Source: an uncultured Clostridium sp. (lineage in GTDB: Bacteria; Bacillota; Clostridia; Lachnospirales; Lachnospiraceae). From it: 64,000 nucleotides of DNA. The position numbers were made by a program, and so were the translations under genes. Below, one piece after another: positions 37,583-46,663 of this stretch. The notes below the pieces were generated by a model. The model worked only from the letters and a program-made list of their open reading frames with translations. It did not search any database and had not been told where the DNA came from. How positions within the stretch are numbered: position 1 is the first letter of the stretch; each line of letters begins with the position of its first letter. The DNA is taken from NCBI GenBank assembly GCA_947178445.1, contig CAMWYJ010000006.1, positions 1-64,000 of the forward strand, in the 5' to 3' direction.

Positions 37583-37694
37583 TAAAAAGAAGCGAAGGCT
37601 TTGACACCTTCGCTTCTTTAAAATGAGGGGGAGAGGGAGGAGTACAATTGCTTGTACTCACAATGAAAAACGTTGTAGATGTTTGTCATCTACA
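37583..37694 (-). ncRNA. Candidate C-rich small RNA 1
   Basis: Read on the minus strand, a promoter-like box (37721 to 37691, containing TATATT) is followed by a stem TTGTAGATG/CATCTACAA, then GAGTACAA-GCAA-TTGTACTC (8-bp stem with a GCAA tetraloop, 37640-37659), a C-rich single strand with CCTCCCTCTCCCCCTC (37627-37642), and a 13-bp perfect terminator stem (37586-37619) ending in U5. A homologous unit lies at 41554-41649, with conserved order, loop and compensating stem changes. The C-rich strand could pair with GGAGG-type ribosome binding sites. Ends are estimated; no known Rfam family is recognised. Confidence 0.6.
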
Positions 37695-37790
37695 ATACAT
37701 AATATAGCGGATAATTGTGAAGAAAAGGTGTCCAGAATATTGTAAATTTGTGAAGAAAGAATGGATATTGTCATTCCTTTTAAAATGGGA

Positions 37791-38024
37791 TAGAGTATAG
37801 ATAGGTAGTTGCGAAACTCTGTGTTTCCTACTGTTCGTTGTACAATATAGACAATATCAACGCTGGGCATGCTTGCGCTGCTTGTCACTCGCAATGGTGC
37901 TAAGCTCGAAAACACCTCGCTAAGCACCAGCGGCTCCAAAGCACCCTGCTTATGACATTGTCTATATTGTACAACTAGGTTTTGAAAATCAGGAGTTTCG
38001 CAAACGCCTAGTAGAGTATAGATA
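37791..38024. mobile_element. Palindromic inserted element B with 13-bp direct repeats
   Basis: TAGAGTATAGATA occurs exactly at 37791-37803 and 38012-38024 around 208 bp. The insert has terminal inverted repeats TTGCGAAACTC (37809-37819) and GAGTTTCGCAA (37993-38003), a perfect 19-bp inner stem (37837-37855 with 37957-37975), the stretch GGCATGCTTGCGCT, and an apical hairpin GGTGC...GCACC (37896-37928) with loop CGAAAACACC. The apical part is almost identical to that of element A, whereas most of the long stem differs yet stays complementary. It sits directly upstream of the NUDIX gene and encodes no protein. Confidence 0.78.
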
Positions 38025-38044
38025 TAGAAAGGAAGGGTGTCGGT

Positions 38045-38605
38045 ATGGAATTTAAGGAAATTAGGAAAAAGCAGGAAGGTAAATATATTACAAGATATGA
38101 CGTAACCTATGAGACAGTAGATCATAAAATAAAAATTTATGAGATGATCAGTCGGAATAAGAATTTAACAAAAAGATGTGAGCTTAGCGACTATCCGGCA
38201 GATGGTGTAGTGCTGATTATGCATGATAGGACAGGAAACAAGGTGCTTTTGAATAAGGAGTTCCGTATGGCATGTGGAACGTCCGTCATTAATTTTCCAG
38301 CAGGACTTATTGATCCGGGAGAAACCTTTGAGCAGAGTGCTGCAAGGGAGCTAAAAGAGGAGACAGGGCTTGACCTTATTCAGATTGATGATGTGATGGG
38401 GGAAAGCTTTAGCGCTGTTGGATTTTCCAATGAAAAAAATATCTGCGTGGTAGGTGTGGCAGAGGGGGAATTTGCACCAAGTACCTCAACCATAGAAGAG
38501 ATTGAGGCAAAATGGTACACAAAAGCAGAGGTAAGAGAGCTTTTAAAAAAGGAAAATTTTGCGGCAAGAACGCAGGCATATTGTTATGTATGGAGTAAGG
38601 AATAG
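38045..38605 (+). CDS. NUDIX hydrolase, ADP-ribose pyrophosphatase-like
   Basis: This 186-residue cytoplasmic protein contains an intact Nudix box, GLIDPGETFEQSAARE followed by LKEETGL, fitting GX5EX7REUXEEXGU, near residues 92-114. The acidic residues bind Mg2+ for hydrolysis of nucleoside diphosphates linked to another group. The preceding INFPAG and the general layout are like ADP-ribose or NDP-sugar pyrophosphatases. Substrate is not certain. AGGAAGGG precedes ATG 38045. Element B lies just upstream and may have displaced or supplied regulatory sequence. The gene ends 3 nt before the convergent chemoreceptor gene. Confidence 0.9.
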   Translation: MEFKEIRKKQEGKYITRYDVTYETVDHKIKIYEMISRNKNLTKRCELSDYPADGVVLIMHDRTGNKVLLNKEFRMACGTSVINFPAGLIDPGETFEQSAARELKEETGLDLIQIDDVMGESFSAVGFSNEKNICVVGVAEGEFAPSTSTIEEIEAKWYTKAEVRELLKKENFAARTQAYCYVWSKE

Positions 38606-38608
38606 GGA

Positions 38609-40090
38609 TTATTCCGTTATCGACATCAAATCCTGCGCCATCTGGTTTAATTCATCAATGATAGAACCAACCTCGCCGGTAATTTCATTGTTCTCTGAGG
38701 TGGTTTGGAAGGTTTCATTGGAATGCGCAGTTACCTCCTCTGTAGCGGCAGAGATGGTTTCGATTCCTTTTGCAATTATATCATTTGCGGCTGTAAGCTC
38801 CTCCACCAGTTGGTTCATCCGTTCTGCCTGATTGGCAACCTGATTTGTGCGGCTGGAAATCTCTGCAAAACTTTTTGCGGTATTGTTGGCAGCAATGTTT
38901 TGTATCTCTACATTTTTAATCATCTGTTCAATCACCTGAATCACCTGGGAAAGTTTGGATGATATATTACCAATCAGGGAAGTGATATCTACGGTTGCAT
39001 CCTGTGTCTGGGTTGCCAGATTGGAAATCTCGGAGGCTACAACAGCAAAACCGCGTCCTGCTTCCCCGGCTCTTGCCGCCTCAATGCTGGCATTTAAGGA
39101 AAGGAGACTGGTCTGGGTCGTAATACCACTGATCAGTTCAGTGATGGACTGCATCTGGTCTGTATATGTAGTAAGCTCCTCTAACTCACGGGATACATTG
39201 GCATTTGCTTCATTAGAGACTGTAACCTGCTTTATTAATTGGTCAATATTTTTTTGGGAAGAAACTAATTCACTTTGTGTTTGTTCGATCTCATTTGAAA
39301 TAGTCTGGGATGCATGTTCTACCTTGCTGATAGTGTCCTGGATTTCTTCGGTTTTTTCCAATTGCAATTGAATGGATTCCGATGTTTCATTGGTACCCTG
39401 TGCAACTTCTTTCATGGAAATCATAGTTTGACCAGTGGTGTTTTCCAAAATTTCCATTTTCTCTGAAACGACACCAATGTTTGATGTGATTTGTTCAGAG
39501 ACCTGCAAAATGCGGTCTGTTAATGTTGCAGCACGTTCCTTCTCATCTTCAATTACCTGCATACGGGCTTTTGTGTTTGCTTCAAGAACATGGGAACTCT
39601 TCATGATATACAGAGCAAATAAAATAATGGAACCAATCCGGATTTCGATGTTTGGAAGCTCTTGTGTAGTGATCTGATGGGTGATTCCTAAATATGCTAC
39701 ATGCACGATGTTAGAAGCACACACAGCGCCGGTAAACGTCCCAAGCATTTTCACATCATTATAACAAATCAGTACAATGCCGATTACGATTGCATATATG
39801 TAGGCAACCGGTGATGTAGTAGTAAAAATGATAAAAGTATAAAATATACAGAATCCGATTGACATAATATACTTGATTGACAACGTTTCCGTGTCTCTTT
39901 TATATGAAATGAGACAAATAGAAAATGGAACTAATGCGAGGATGCAAAAGATTGCAAAATAGCCAATCGTCCGGCTTTTTTTAATAACCTCAATCAGGTA
40001 GCAAATAACTAAGATGGCATTCATTAAGCCATAGGTTTGAAGGGCTGTAACGTTACAGCGCCTTATGTCTGAATAGTTCTTCGAATTCAT
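38609..40090 (-). CDS. Methyl-accepting chemotaxis-like membrane signalling protein
   Basis: This 493-residue protein has about six closely spaced membrane helices in residues 20-185 and no large extracellular sensor. A coiled coil and an MCP signalling domain follow, with the highly conserved hairpin tip [33 protein letters not shown] motif (about residues 335-365; tip core [16 protein letters not shown]). It likely senses a membrane or cytoplasmic cue and signals through CheW/CheA. No flagellar or che gene is in the window. The start at 40090 has GGAGG 7 nt upstream on the minus strand. Confidence 0.88.
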   Translation of the reverse strand: MNSKNYSDIRRCNVTALQTYGLMNAILVICYLIEVIKKSRTIGYFAIFCILALVPFSICLISYKRDTETLSIKYIMSIGFCIFYTFIIFTTTSPVAYIYAIVIGIVLICYNDVKMLGTFTGAVCASNIVHVAYLGITHQITTQELPNIEIRIGSIILFALYIMKSSHVLEANTKARMQVIEDEKERAATLTDRILQVSEQITSNIGVVSEKMEILENTTGQTMISMKEVAQGTNETSESIQLQLEKTEEIQDTISKVEHASQTISNEIEQTQSELVSSQKNIDQLIKQVTVSNEANANVSRELEELTTYTDQMQSITELISGITTQTSLLSLNASIEAARAGEAGRGFAVVASEISNLATQTQDATVDITSLIGNISSKLSQVIQVIEQMIKNVEIQNIAANNTAKSFAEISSRTNQVANQAERMNQLVEELTAANDIIAKGIETISAATEEVTAHSNETFQTTSENNEITGEVGSIIDELNQMAQDLMSITE

Positions 40091-40245
40091 AAGCGCCTCC
40101 TAAATATATAAAAAATTGAATTATGTATGTGTATCATGTCAGATAGCTTTCTGGTTATCCTATCATTTCAAAGCATGATTCATAGCTGCTGTTATATTTT
40201 ATCACTAATTGGTATAAAACTGCAATAACTAGTTTAAAAATATTG

Positions 40246-40275
40246 TTGGACTTAAAGCATATCATGAAGTATAAT
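40246..40275 (+). promoter_or_regulatory. Promoter of the flavodiiron protein gene
   Basis: TTGGAC (40246-40251), 18 nt, TATAAT (40270-40275) has a perfect -10 box and lies 34 nt before ATG 40310. Confidence 0.6.
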
Positions 40276-40309
40276 TATGAAAAATATTATAAAGCAGGAG
40301 GTTTACGCA

Positions 40310-41467
40310 ATGCATAAAGGGATTACAGACAGTGTGTTTTATGTAGGTGTGGATGATAAGGATATTGATTTGTTTGAGGGACAGTATGTTGTTCCAAATG
40401 GAATGGCATATAATTCATATGTTATTATGGACGAAAAAATTGCCATTATGGATATGGTGGACAAGCGAAAAGCAGCAGAGTGGATGCAGAATTTAGAGGA
40501 AGTGCTTGGAGACAGAAAGCCCGATTATCTGATTATTTCTCATTTAGAGCCGGATCATTCTGCATATTTAAATGATGTACTTGCAAAATATCCGTCCATG
40601 CAGGTGGTGTCGAATGCAAAATTATTCAGTATGCTGCCACAGTTTTTTGAGGTGGATATAGAAGATAAAAAGGTCGTTGTCGCAGAGGGAGATGTCTTAG
40701 ATCTTGGCATACATAAGCTTCAATTTGTTATGGCTCCAATGGTGCATTGGCCGGAGGTTATGGTTACCTATGAGTCGGCAGACAAGATTTTGTTTGCAGC
40801 GGATGGGTTTGGTAAGTTTGGTACGTTAGATACAGATGAAGACTGGGCATGTGAGGCGAGAAGATATTACTTTAATATTGTTGGCAAGTATGGAATGTCG
40901 GTTCAGACACTGCTTAAGAAAGCATCCGCTTTGGATATTCAGATTATTTGTCCGCTGCATGGTCCTATCCTTACAGAGAATCTTGCCTATTATATTGGAA
41001 AGTATCAGACATGGAGCAGCTATGAACCGGAAGATAAGGGAATCTTTATTGCGTATTGTTCACTGCATGGCAATACAGCACAGGCGGCAAAACAGCTTGC
41101 ACAGATTTTAGAGGCAAAAGGTGCACCGAAGGTTGTTATATCAGACCTTGCAAGAGAAGATATGGCAGAGTGTATTGAGGATGCCTTCCGGTATGACCGT
41201 ATGGTATTGGCTGCACCGACTTATGATGGTGGCATTATGCCAGTTATGCAGGATTTCCTGTATCATTTGAAGCTGAAAGCTTATCAGAAGCGCACGGTTG
41301 GAATGATTGAAAATGGTTCATGGGCACCGATGGCAGGCAAAATTATGAAGGAACAGATGGAGGGAATGAAGGATATTACGATTCTTGAGAATACGGTTAC
41401 CATCAAATCTACTGTAAAGGAAGCGGATAAGGCACAGTTAGAGGCGTTAGCCGATGCACTGGTATAG
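40310..41467 (+). CDS. Flavodiiron protein (FprA-family A-type flavoprotein)
   Basis: This 385-residue protein has an N-terminal metallo-beta-lactamase-like diiron domain with ligands in HLEPDHSAY (His78, Glu80, Asp82, His83), APMVHWPE and CPLHGP, and a C-terminal flavodoxin domain beginning near residue 245 (IAYCSLHGNTAQAAK, FMN phosphate loop). Class A proteins of this type reduce O2 to water or NO to N2O, protecting anaerobes. The electron donor, usually rubredoxin, is not encoded nearby. ATG 40310 is chosen with CAGGAGG 9 nt upstream; the open frame to 40277 lies at the promoter. A strong terminator follows. Confidence 0.92.
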   Translation: MHKGITDSVFYVGVDDKDIDLFEGQYVVPNGMAYNSYVIMDEKIAIMDMVDKRKAAEWMQNLEEVLGDRKPDYLIISHLEPDHSAYLNDVLAKYPSMQVVSNAKLFSMLPQFFEVDIEDKKVVVAEGDVLDLGIHKLQFVMAPMVHWPEVMVTYESADKILFAADGFGKFGTLDTDEDWACEARRYYFNIVGKYGMSVQTLLKKASALDIQIICPLHGPILTENLAYYIGKYQTWSSYEPEDKGIFIAYCSLHGNTAQAAKQLAQILEAKGAPKVVISDLAREDMAECIEDAFRYDRMVLAAPTYDGGIMPVMQDFLYHLKLKAYQKRTVGMIENGSWAPMAGKIMKEQMEGMKDITILENTVTIKSTVKEADKAQLEALADALV

Positions 41468-41485
41468 ATGACCGGATATCATGGA

Positions 41486-41516
41486 AAAACAGGCAAAGCG
41501 ATTTGCCTGTTTTTTT
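41486..41516 (+). terminator. Terminator after the flavodiiron gene
   Basis: AAAACAGGCAAA pairs with TTTGCCTGTTTT around GCGA and ends in a T7 run. It lies 19 nt after the stop. Confidence 0.9.
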
Positions 41517-41553
41517 GTGGATTTGAAATTTCATAGTAAGATATTTATAAGGT

Positions 41554-41649
41554 AAAAAAGAAAGAAGATAGGGGCAAGCCCATATCTTCTTTCATGAGGG
41601 GGGAGAATTCAAGTACAACTTGCGTTGCACTATATGAAAAGTTCTTACA
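41554..41649 (-). ncRNA. Candidate C-rich small RNA 2
   Basis: On the minus strand a box homologous over 31 positions to that of candidate 1 (41676 to 41646, containing TATACT) is followed by AGTGCAAC-GCAA-GTTGTACT (8-bp stem including one G-U pair, same GCAA loop, 41612-41631), then CTCCCCCCTC, and a terminator stem GAAAGAAGATA/TATCTTCTTTC (41560-41593) ending in U6. Stem changes relative to candidate 1 keep pairing, so structure rather than sequence seems conserved. It is antisense to no gene and lies between the flavodiiron and protease genes. Exact ends are estimated. Confidence 0.6.
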
Positions 41650-41929
41650 AGACATAGTATAGTAAAAAAATGTGAACAAATCGTGTTTTAAATTAAAAGA
41701 TTTTATGAAGATAGTCTTAAAAGATTTGAAAGTTAAGAAAAAATTAAATATTTTCAATATGTGCAATGGTGTATAATTTTGTATAGCAAATAGCAGGGAA
41801 TAGATTTTTTTGGTGTGTTCCGTGAAAAGAAACATAATATTTGTTGTATTTATTATGGGTGGCATGTTTTGAACCATAAGATATGATAGAAGAAAGGTGT
41901 AATATTTTTATGAGGAGGGAGAGAATTTT

Positions 41930-44900
41930 ATGAGGAAATGGTGGAGAATGATGCTTTCGGTCTTTGCAGCGGCATGTATGTTGCAAGGAACAATGATGGC
42001 GGAGGCGGCAACCGGAAGAATACAATTAGAAACTTTGAAAAAGCAGGAAGTTCAGCAGAGTAAGGCAAAAAAGGAAGTGGTATATGCAGAGGGTGAGGCT
42101 CTTATTTTATACGAGACAGACACTGCAAAGAGTACAGGGTTTCGTACAGGTGACCTGGGAACAGGAATAGAGATTGAAGAAACCTATACTTTTGATATAG
42201 AAGAGAGTGCAGATACATCAAAGGCAGGCAGTGCTGCAAAATCTGCCATGAAGAGTAAGCTGTGTGTGTCACTTGTTAAATCGGATAAATATACGACAAA
42301 GCAGCTTGTCAAGCTGTTAAGTGCAAGAAGTGATATCCGTATTGCAGAACCCAATTATAGGTATCATATATTAGATGAGGATTATACGGGGTTTCAATGG
42401 GCTCTTGAAAATATTGGACAAAATGGCGGAACAGCAGGAGTTGATGTGAGTGCGGAAGAAATCAATAAGCTTGCTTCTGCTGATAAAAAGGAAAAGGTAA
42501 TTGCATTGGTGGATACCGGAATGGACTATACACATTCGGATTTACAAAATGTTGTATGGAATAACCCGTTAAGCAAAAATCAGTTAAAGGGTGAACACGG
42601 CTATGACATTGTGAACGGGGATGCGGATCCAATGGATGACAACGGACATGGAACCCATTGCTCCGGTATTATGGCAGCAACGGCAAATGACAATGAAGGA
42701 ATTTCGGGTATTGCACAAGCATCTAATGTAAAAATCATGGCACTAAAGGTATTGGATGAAGAAGGATCATGCTATGAAATGGAGACAGTGGGTGCCTATA
42801 ATTATATTTACCGTGCCCAACAGCTGGGAATTAATGTGGTTGCAGTGAATAATTCATGGGGTGGTGCCAGTGATGAGACAGAGGGAGAGATTTTTGCACA
42901 GCTGGTAGAACTTGTAGGAAATGCTGGTGCCGTCTCTGTGTGTGCAGCGGGAAATGAGGGATTGGATAATGATATGGTGGACAATTTCCCATCCAATATT
43001 GACAGTCCGTATATTCTTGCAGTAGCAGCCTCAAATGAAAAGGGAGAGCTTGCGGATTTTTCGAATTATGGTAAGAAAAATGTGGATATTGCTGCTCCGG
43101 GAACTGCCATTTTATCAACAGTATCCTATGATACATTTAATCCGGGGATATACGGAACCGAAAAGCGCGACAGGCTTTGTGGAACCTATGTCGATTTTGA
43201 AAATCTGACAGATGAAAAGCTGGTTGAAAGTAAGACAGAATCCGGTATGGACGATGCCTTAGAATATAAAATGGATTTGCCGGGAGATGCAACGGCAACG
43301 GTAACGGTTACGGAAGAGACATATTTTGGCAAGGAGACAACGGGAAAGTCATTGCGGTGGGATATCGAGAATGCCAAGGAGGATGAAATATATATGTTAA
43401 TGCTGCCATATGAGGCACAGCAGTCGGATGAAGAGACGCACATCAGTGCCATGACACAGCTTACAGATACGAATCCGTTAGGAGAGGGCATGGCGGCTGC
43501 GTTTTATGGAGGAAGTGTTGTATTTTTAGGAGAAGGCGTTTTGGATGAGAACGGAGAACTGGACGAGGACAGTATGAATGACATCGGTGGAGCAGGGGCC
43601 GGAAACTGTTGGAATCACATTACGGGCAGTATAGGTGAAAAAATCAGGAAAGATGAGCAGCGCACGGTTGTGGTTCAGATGTTAGCAGCATCAGATGGTA
43701 ATTATACGGTTTATGTGGATAATGTAGGTGTAAGCAAAAGTGGTGTGGAAGCATCAGAGTTTGGAAAATACGATTATTACAATGGAACATCTATGGCGAC
43801 ACCTTATGTGACAGGAGCAGTGGCAGCGATTGCCCAGGCGTATCCGGAGCAGTCAGCTATAGAACGGAGAGCCTTTATTTTAAGCTGTAGTAAAAAAATG
43901 GATAACCTGGTCGGTAAGGTAGCTTCGGATGGAATGCTTGATTTTTCAATGATGAAAACTCCGAGAATGAGTATTACCAGAATTTCTTTGAATGCATCAA
44001 AGAATATAGAAATTCGGGGGAATTATTTAGATGGGGCAAAGGTTACAATTAATGATAAGGATGTTTTACCGGAAAAACAGACAAAGGATTGTATAACGGT
44101 TAAGGGAAGTGGAATGCTTAACAAAAAGCTTCATATAGTGATATCAAAAAATGGTGACAGCTATGAGGATATTCTTTATTTTTCAGATGGCAAAACTGTT
44201 ACGAGCGGAGAAGAAATTTATGGATGTCTGTGGGGCAGTGAGATTGTTTCAGACGGAAATACGCTGTATCAGATTGAAGAGAGTGGTGCCGTTTATATGA
44301 TGCAGGAAAATTATTTTGACGATGGAATCAGTCAGTATTCATGGGATAACATGATAGGTGATGGATTCGATGGGAGTGTCTTTGGTAAGGAATATAATAC
44401 CTATGTAAATTGCGAATATTACAGCGAAACTGGAGCGGTATGCCTGAATGGAAACATTTATATAGTAGCAACGCTGAATGCCGGGTTTACAAAAAAGAGT
44501 GTGCTTGCATGTTTGAATATGGAACATTCATGGCAAAAGGTGGCAGACATTCCAGACAGTTTTGCAGATTTTACAAATATGACACTTGGAGCGTATAAAG
44601 GCAAGCTGTATCTGATGGGTGGCTTTAACGAACAAAATGAAACCTTCAATAATGAAATGTGGAACTATGATCTTGGCAAAAAGGCATGGACGAAGGATAA
44701 GAATCTTCCACAGGGAAGAGCCTTTTCAAAAGCGTTACAGGTTAAGGATAAAATGGTTGTAACATTAGGCTGCCATGATAATGAGGGAAGTTATCCTGCA
44801 AACCTGATTTTTAATGGTAATGGATGGGTTGTTTCAAAGGCGGGAACGGTTGCAGCTTTGGCAAACAATATCTATGAATATAGTACACAAGAGGATGAAA

Positions 44901-46120
44901 TGAAGGAGATTTCCTATTTTACAGCGCATATCGGGATGATGCAGGATGGTATCATTTATGAGGGAAATAGTGCAGATAATTTGGGAAGCATTTATACATA
45001 CCAGCTTAGCAAAGATCAATATCAGGGAACCGGTTATATGCTGGATACCGGGTTGATAAAGGGCAAAAAACATAGTGCTGCTGTACTTCGGGATAAATTC
45101 TATATCGTGGTGGAAGGAACGGATAAGGAAGGAATGGATATTCTTCATACGTATATTATTCCAGTGGCAAGCGGCTGTGTAAGAGCAAAGGAGATATGTA
45201 AAGAAGGTGGATTTATTGATAATATTGATCGGTACTGGCTGCCTTGTGATACAATGACTTTTACTGCAAATGTGATGGAGGATTATTATGTAGAGACCTT
45301 TACGGCAGCGGGTAAAAAGGTTGCTGCAAATAAAGAGAAAAAATATGTATATACTGATCTGGCTGTGAATCATTTAAATGGAATAACGGTTGAATTGGAG
45401 GTAAAGCCTTACGTTATCGGAATTATCATGGAGGAGATGATAGAGGTTCCGGTTGGGGATATCTATATGCTGATGCCATATATCATGCCGGAAACGATAG
45501 AAGATCCAAAGCTTGAATGGAAGTCGGATAATCCATCGGTGGTCATTGTTGATCAGGAGGGGATTATAACCGTTTCGGATAAGGCAAAGGCAGGACAGAT
45601 TGCGAATATTACAGTAACGGCATCTGACCGCGGAACTGTTATGGCAGTGTGTAAGGTAACTGTAACCGAACAGATAACGGAGCTTCCAAAGAAGAATAGT
45701 AAGAAAAAGATAGGAGCACTTACCTATAAGGTTACGAAGTCGGATGAAAAGGGTGGAACGGTTTCCTGTGTTGCATTGAATAACAAGAAGCTGAAAAAGG
45801 TTTCTGTTCCGGATACGGTTAAGATTAATGGATATACCTTTAAAGTTACAAAAATTGGAGATAATGCGTTTAAGTCTGCAAAGAAGCTTACAACACTTAC
45901 GATTGGTAAAAATGTGAAAGTAATTGGTAAAAATGTATGTAAGTCCTGTGGAAAGCTTAAAAAGATAACCATTAAATCATCCTCTATTAAAAGTATCGGA
46001 AAGAATTCTTTCAAATCAATACATAAGAAGGCAGTAATCCGTGTGCCAAAGAAAAAGAAGAGCAGCTACAAAAAAATGCTGAAAAAAGCTGGCTGTAAGA
46101 GTACAGTAAAGAGCAAATAA
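41930..46120 (+). CDS. Large secreted subtilisin-like protease with C-terminal LRR-like repeats
   Basis: This 1396-residue protein has a signal peptide (to about AEAA, residue 25), an inhibitor-like propeptide, and an S8 catalytic domain with Asp195 (LVDTGMDYTHSDL), His240 (NGHGTHCSG), the oxyanion Asn in NNSWGG and Ser621 (NGTSMATPYVTGAVAAIAQ). About 230 residues are inserted before the Ser, a beta-rich segment of unknown fold. Residues about 770-1080 contain kelch-like beta-propeller features (GAYKGKLYLMGGFNE), then a Big_2-like domain (WKSDNPSVVIVDQEGIITV) and BspA-like LRR_5 repeats at the C-terminus. No anchor is visible. GGAGGGAG precedes the start. All catalytic residues are present, so it should be active outside the cell. 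Confidence 0.9.
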   Translation: MRKWWRMMLSVFAAACMLQGTMMAEAATGRIQLETLKKQEVQQSKAKKEVVYAEGEALILYETDTAKSTGFRTGDLGTGIEIEETYTFDIEESADTSKAGSAAKSAMKSKLCVSLVKSDKYTTKQLVKLLSARSDIRIAEPNYRYHILDEDYTGFQWALENIGQNGGTAGVDVSAEEINKLASADKKEKVIALVDTGMDYTHSDLQNVVWNNPLSKNQLKGEHGYDIVNGDADPMDDNGHGTHCSGIMAATANDNEGISGIAQASNVKIMALKVLDEEGSCYEMETVGAYNYIYRAQQLGINVVAVNNSWGGASDETEGEIFAQLVELVGNAGAVSVCAAGNEGLDNDMVDNFPSNIDSPYILAVAASNEKGELADFSNYGKKNVDIAAPGTAILSTVSYDTFNPGIYGTEKRDRLCGTYVDFENLTDEKLVESKTESGMDDALEYKMDLPGDATATVTVTEETYFGKETTGKSLRWDIENAKEDEIYMLMLPYEAQQSDEETHISAMTQLTDTNPLGEGMAAAFYGGSVVFLGEGVLDENGELDEDSMNDIGGAGAGNCWNHITGSIGEKIRKDEQRTVVVQMLAASDGNYTVYVDNVGVSKSGVEASEFGKYDYYNGTSMATPYVTGAVAAIAQAYPEQSAIERRAFILSCSKKMDNLVGKVASDGMLDFSMMKTPRMSITRISLNASKNIEIRGNYLDGAKVTINDKDVLPEKQTKDCITVKGSGMLNKKLHIVISKNGDSYEDILYFSDGKTVTSGEEIYGCLWGSEIVSDGNTLYQIEESGAVYMMQENYFDDGISQYSWDNMIGDGFDGSVFGKEYNTYVNCEYYSETGAVCLNGNIYIVATLNAGFTKKSVLACLNMEHSWQKVADIPDSFADFTNMTLGAYKGKLYLMGGFNEQNETFNNEMWNYDLGKKAWTKDKNLPQGRAFSKALQVKDKMVVTLGCHDNEGSYPANLIFNGNGWVVSKAGTVAALANNIYEYSTQEDEMKEISYFTAHIGMMQDGIIYEGNSADNLGSIYTYQLSKDQYQGTGYMLDTGLIKGKKHSAAVLRDKFYIVVEGTDKEGMDILHTYIIPVASGCVRAKEICKEGGFIDNIDRYWLPCDTMTFTANVMEDYYVETFTAAGKKVAANKEKKYVYTDLAVNHLNGITVELEVKPYVIGIIMEEMIEVPVGDIYMLMPYIMPETIEDPKLEWKSDNPSVVIVDQEGIITVSDKAKAGQIANITVTASDRGTVMAVCKVTVTEQITELPKKNSKKKIGALTYKVTKSDEKGGTVSCVALNNKKLKKVSVPDTVKINGYTFKVTKIGDNAFKSAKKLTTLTIGKNVKVIGKNVCKSCGKLKKITIKSSSIKSIGKNSFKSIHKKAVIRVPKKKKSSYKKMLKKAGCKSTVKSK

Positions 46121-46212
46121 TTTCTAAACAATTGGTGTTGGCTTTGGTGTCCATATTCCTTCTGTTTATAGATGCAATGAGTTCTTTTAGAAACAATTGA
46201 ACAGCAAACGGA

Positions 46213-46253
46213 GTAAAAGCAGTTATGAGTATGATACTTCTAACTGCTTTTAC
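46213..46253 (+). terminator. Terminator after the protease gene
   Basis: GTAAAAGCAGTTA (46213-46225) and TAACTGCTTTTAC (46241-46253) form a 13-bp perfect stem. It is 93 nt after the stop codon and has only a short T run. Confidence 0.7.
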
Positions 46254-46341
46254 CATAATTGCTGAAGGGAAAGTAAAAATTTTATATTTTTCAGATTTTT
46301 GGATTTTTTTGAAAAAAAGGTGAAAAAAATAAAAAAAGGGC

Positions 46342-46370
46342 TTGCATTTTTTTTTCAGATGCTATATAAT
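46342..46370 (+). promoter_or_regulatory. Promoter of tRNA-Lys
   Basis: TTGCAT (46342-46347), 17 nt, TATAAT (46365-46370) is a near-consensus promoter 36 nt before the tRNA. Confidence 0.75.
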
Positions 46371-46406
46371 CGTCCTTGTTGTTGAGAATGACAGTGAATT
46401 GAATAC

Positions 46407-46479
46407 GGGCCGCTAGCTCATTTGGTAGAGCACCTGACTCTTAATCAGGGTGTGCGGGGTTCGAGCCCCCGGCGGCCCA
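46407..46479 (+). tRNA. tRNA-Lys (anticodon CUU)
   Basis: The 73 nt fold into a complete cloverleaf. The acceptor GGGCCGC pairs with GCGGCCC (46472-46478), the D arm is GCTC/GAGC, the anticodon stem CCTGA/TCAGG encloses loop CTCTTAA with anticodon CTT, and the T arm contains GGTTCGAGCC. The discriminator base is A, and CCA is not encoded, so the cca gene product is needed. It reads AAG lysine codons, which are common in the lysine-rich tails of the surface proteins here. No integrated element is seen at its 3' end. Confidence 0.95.
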
Positions 46480-46566
46480 CTATAAGGAATCGATTTGATG
46501 TATATACATTGGGTTGGTTCTTTTTTTTGCGTATTATTGAATCTTAAGAAAAAATGTAAAGTATAC

Positions 46567-46595
46567 TTGACAAAATGTAAAAGAAGTAATATCCT
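46567..46595 (+). promoter_or_regulatory. Promoter of the NatAB-like ABC genes
   Basis: A perfect TTGACA (46567-46572) and TATCCT (46590-46595) are 17 nt apart, 68 nt before ATG 46664. Confidence 0.6.
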
Positions 46596-46663
46596 ATGCT
46601 TACAGAATGTCAAATATATATGACTTTATGTCGCATAGATGATGGGAAAGCGAGGAGAGGATT

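Noticed and set aside
37658..38125. 155-codon minus-strand open frame after aspS
   Set aside because: It runs through palindromic element B and into the NUDIX gene, has no binding site, and its composition follows the repeats.
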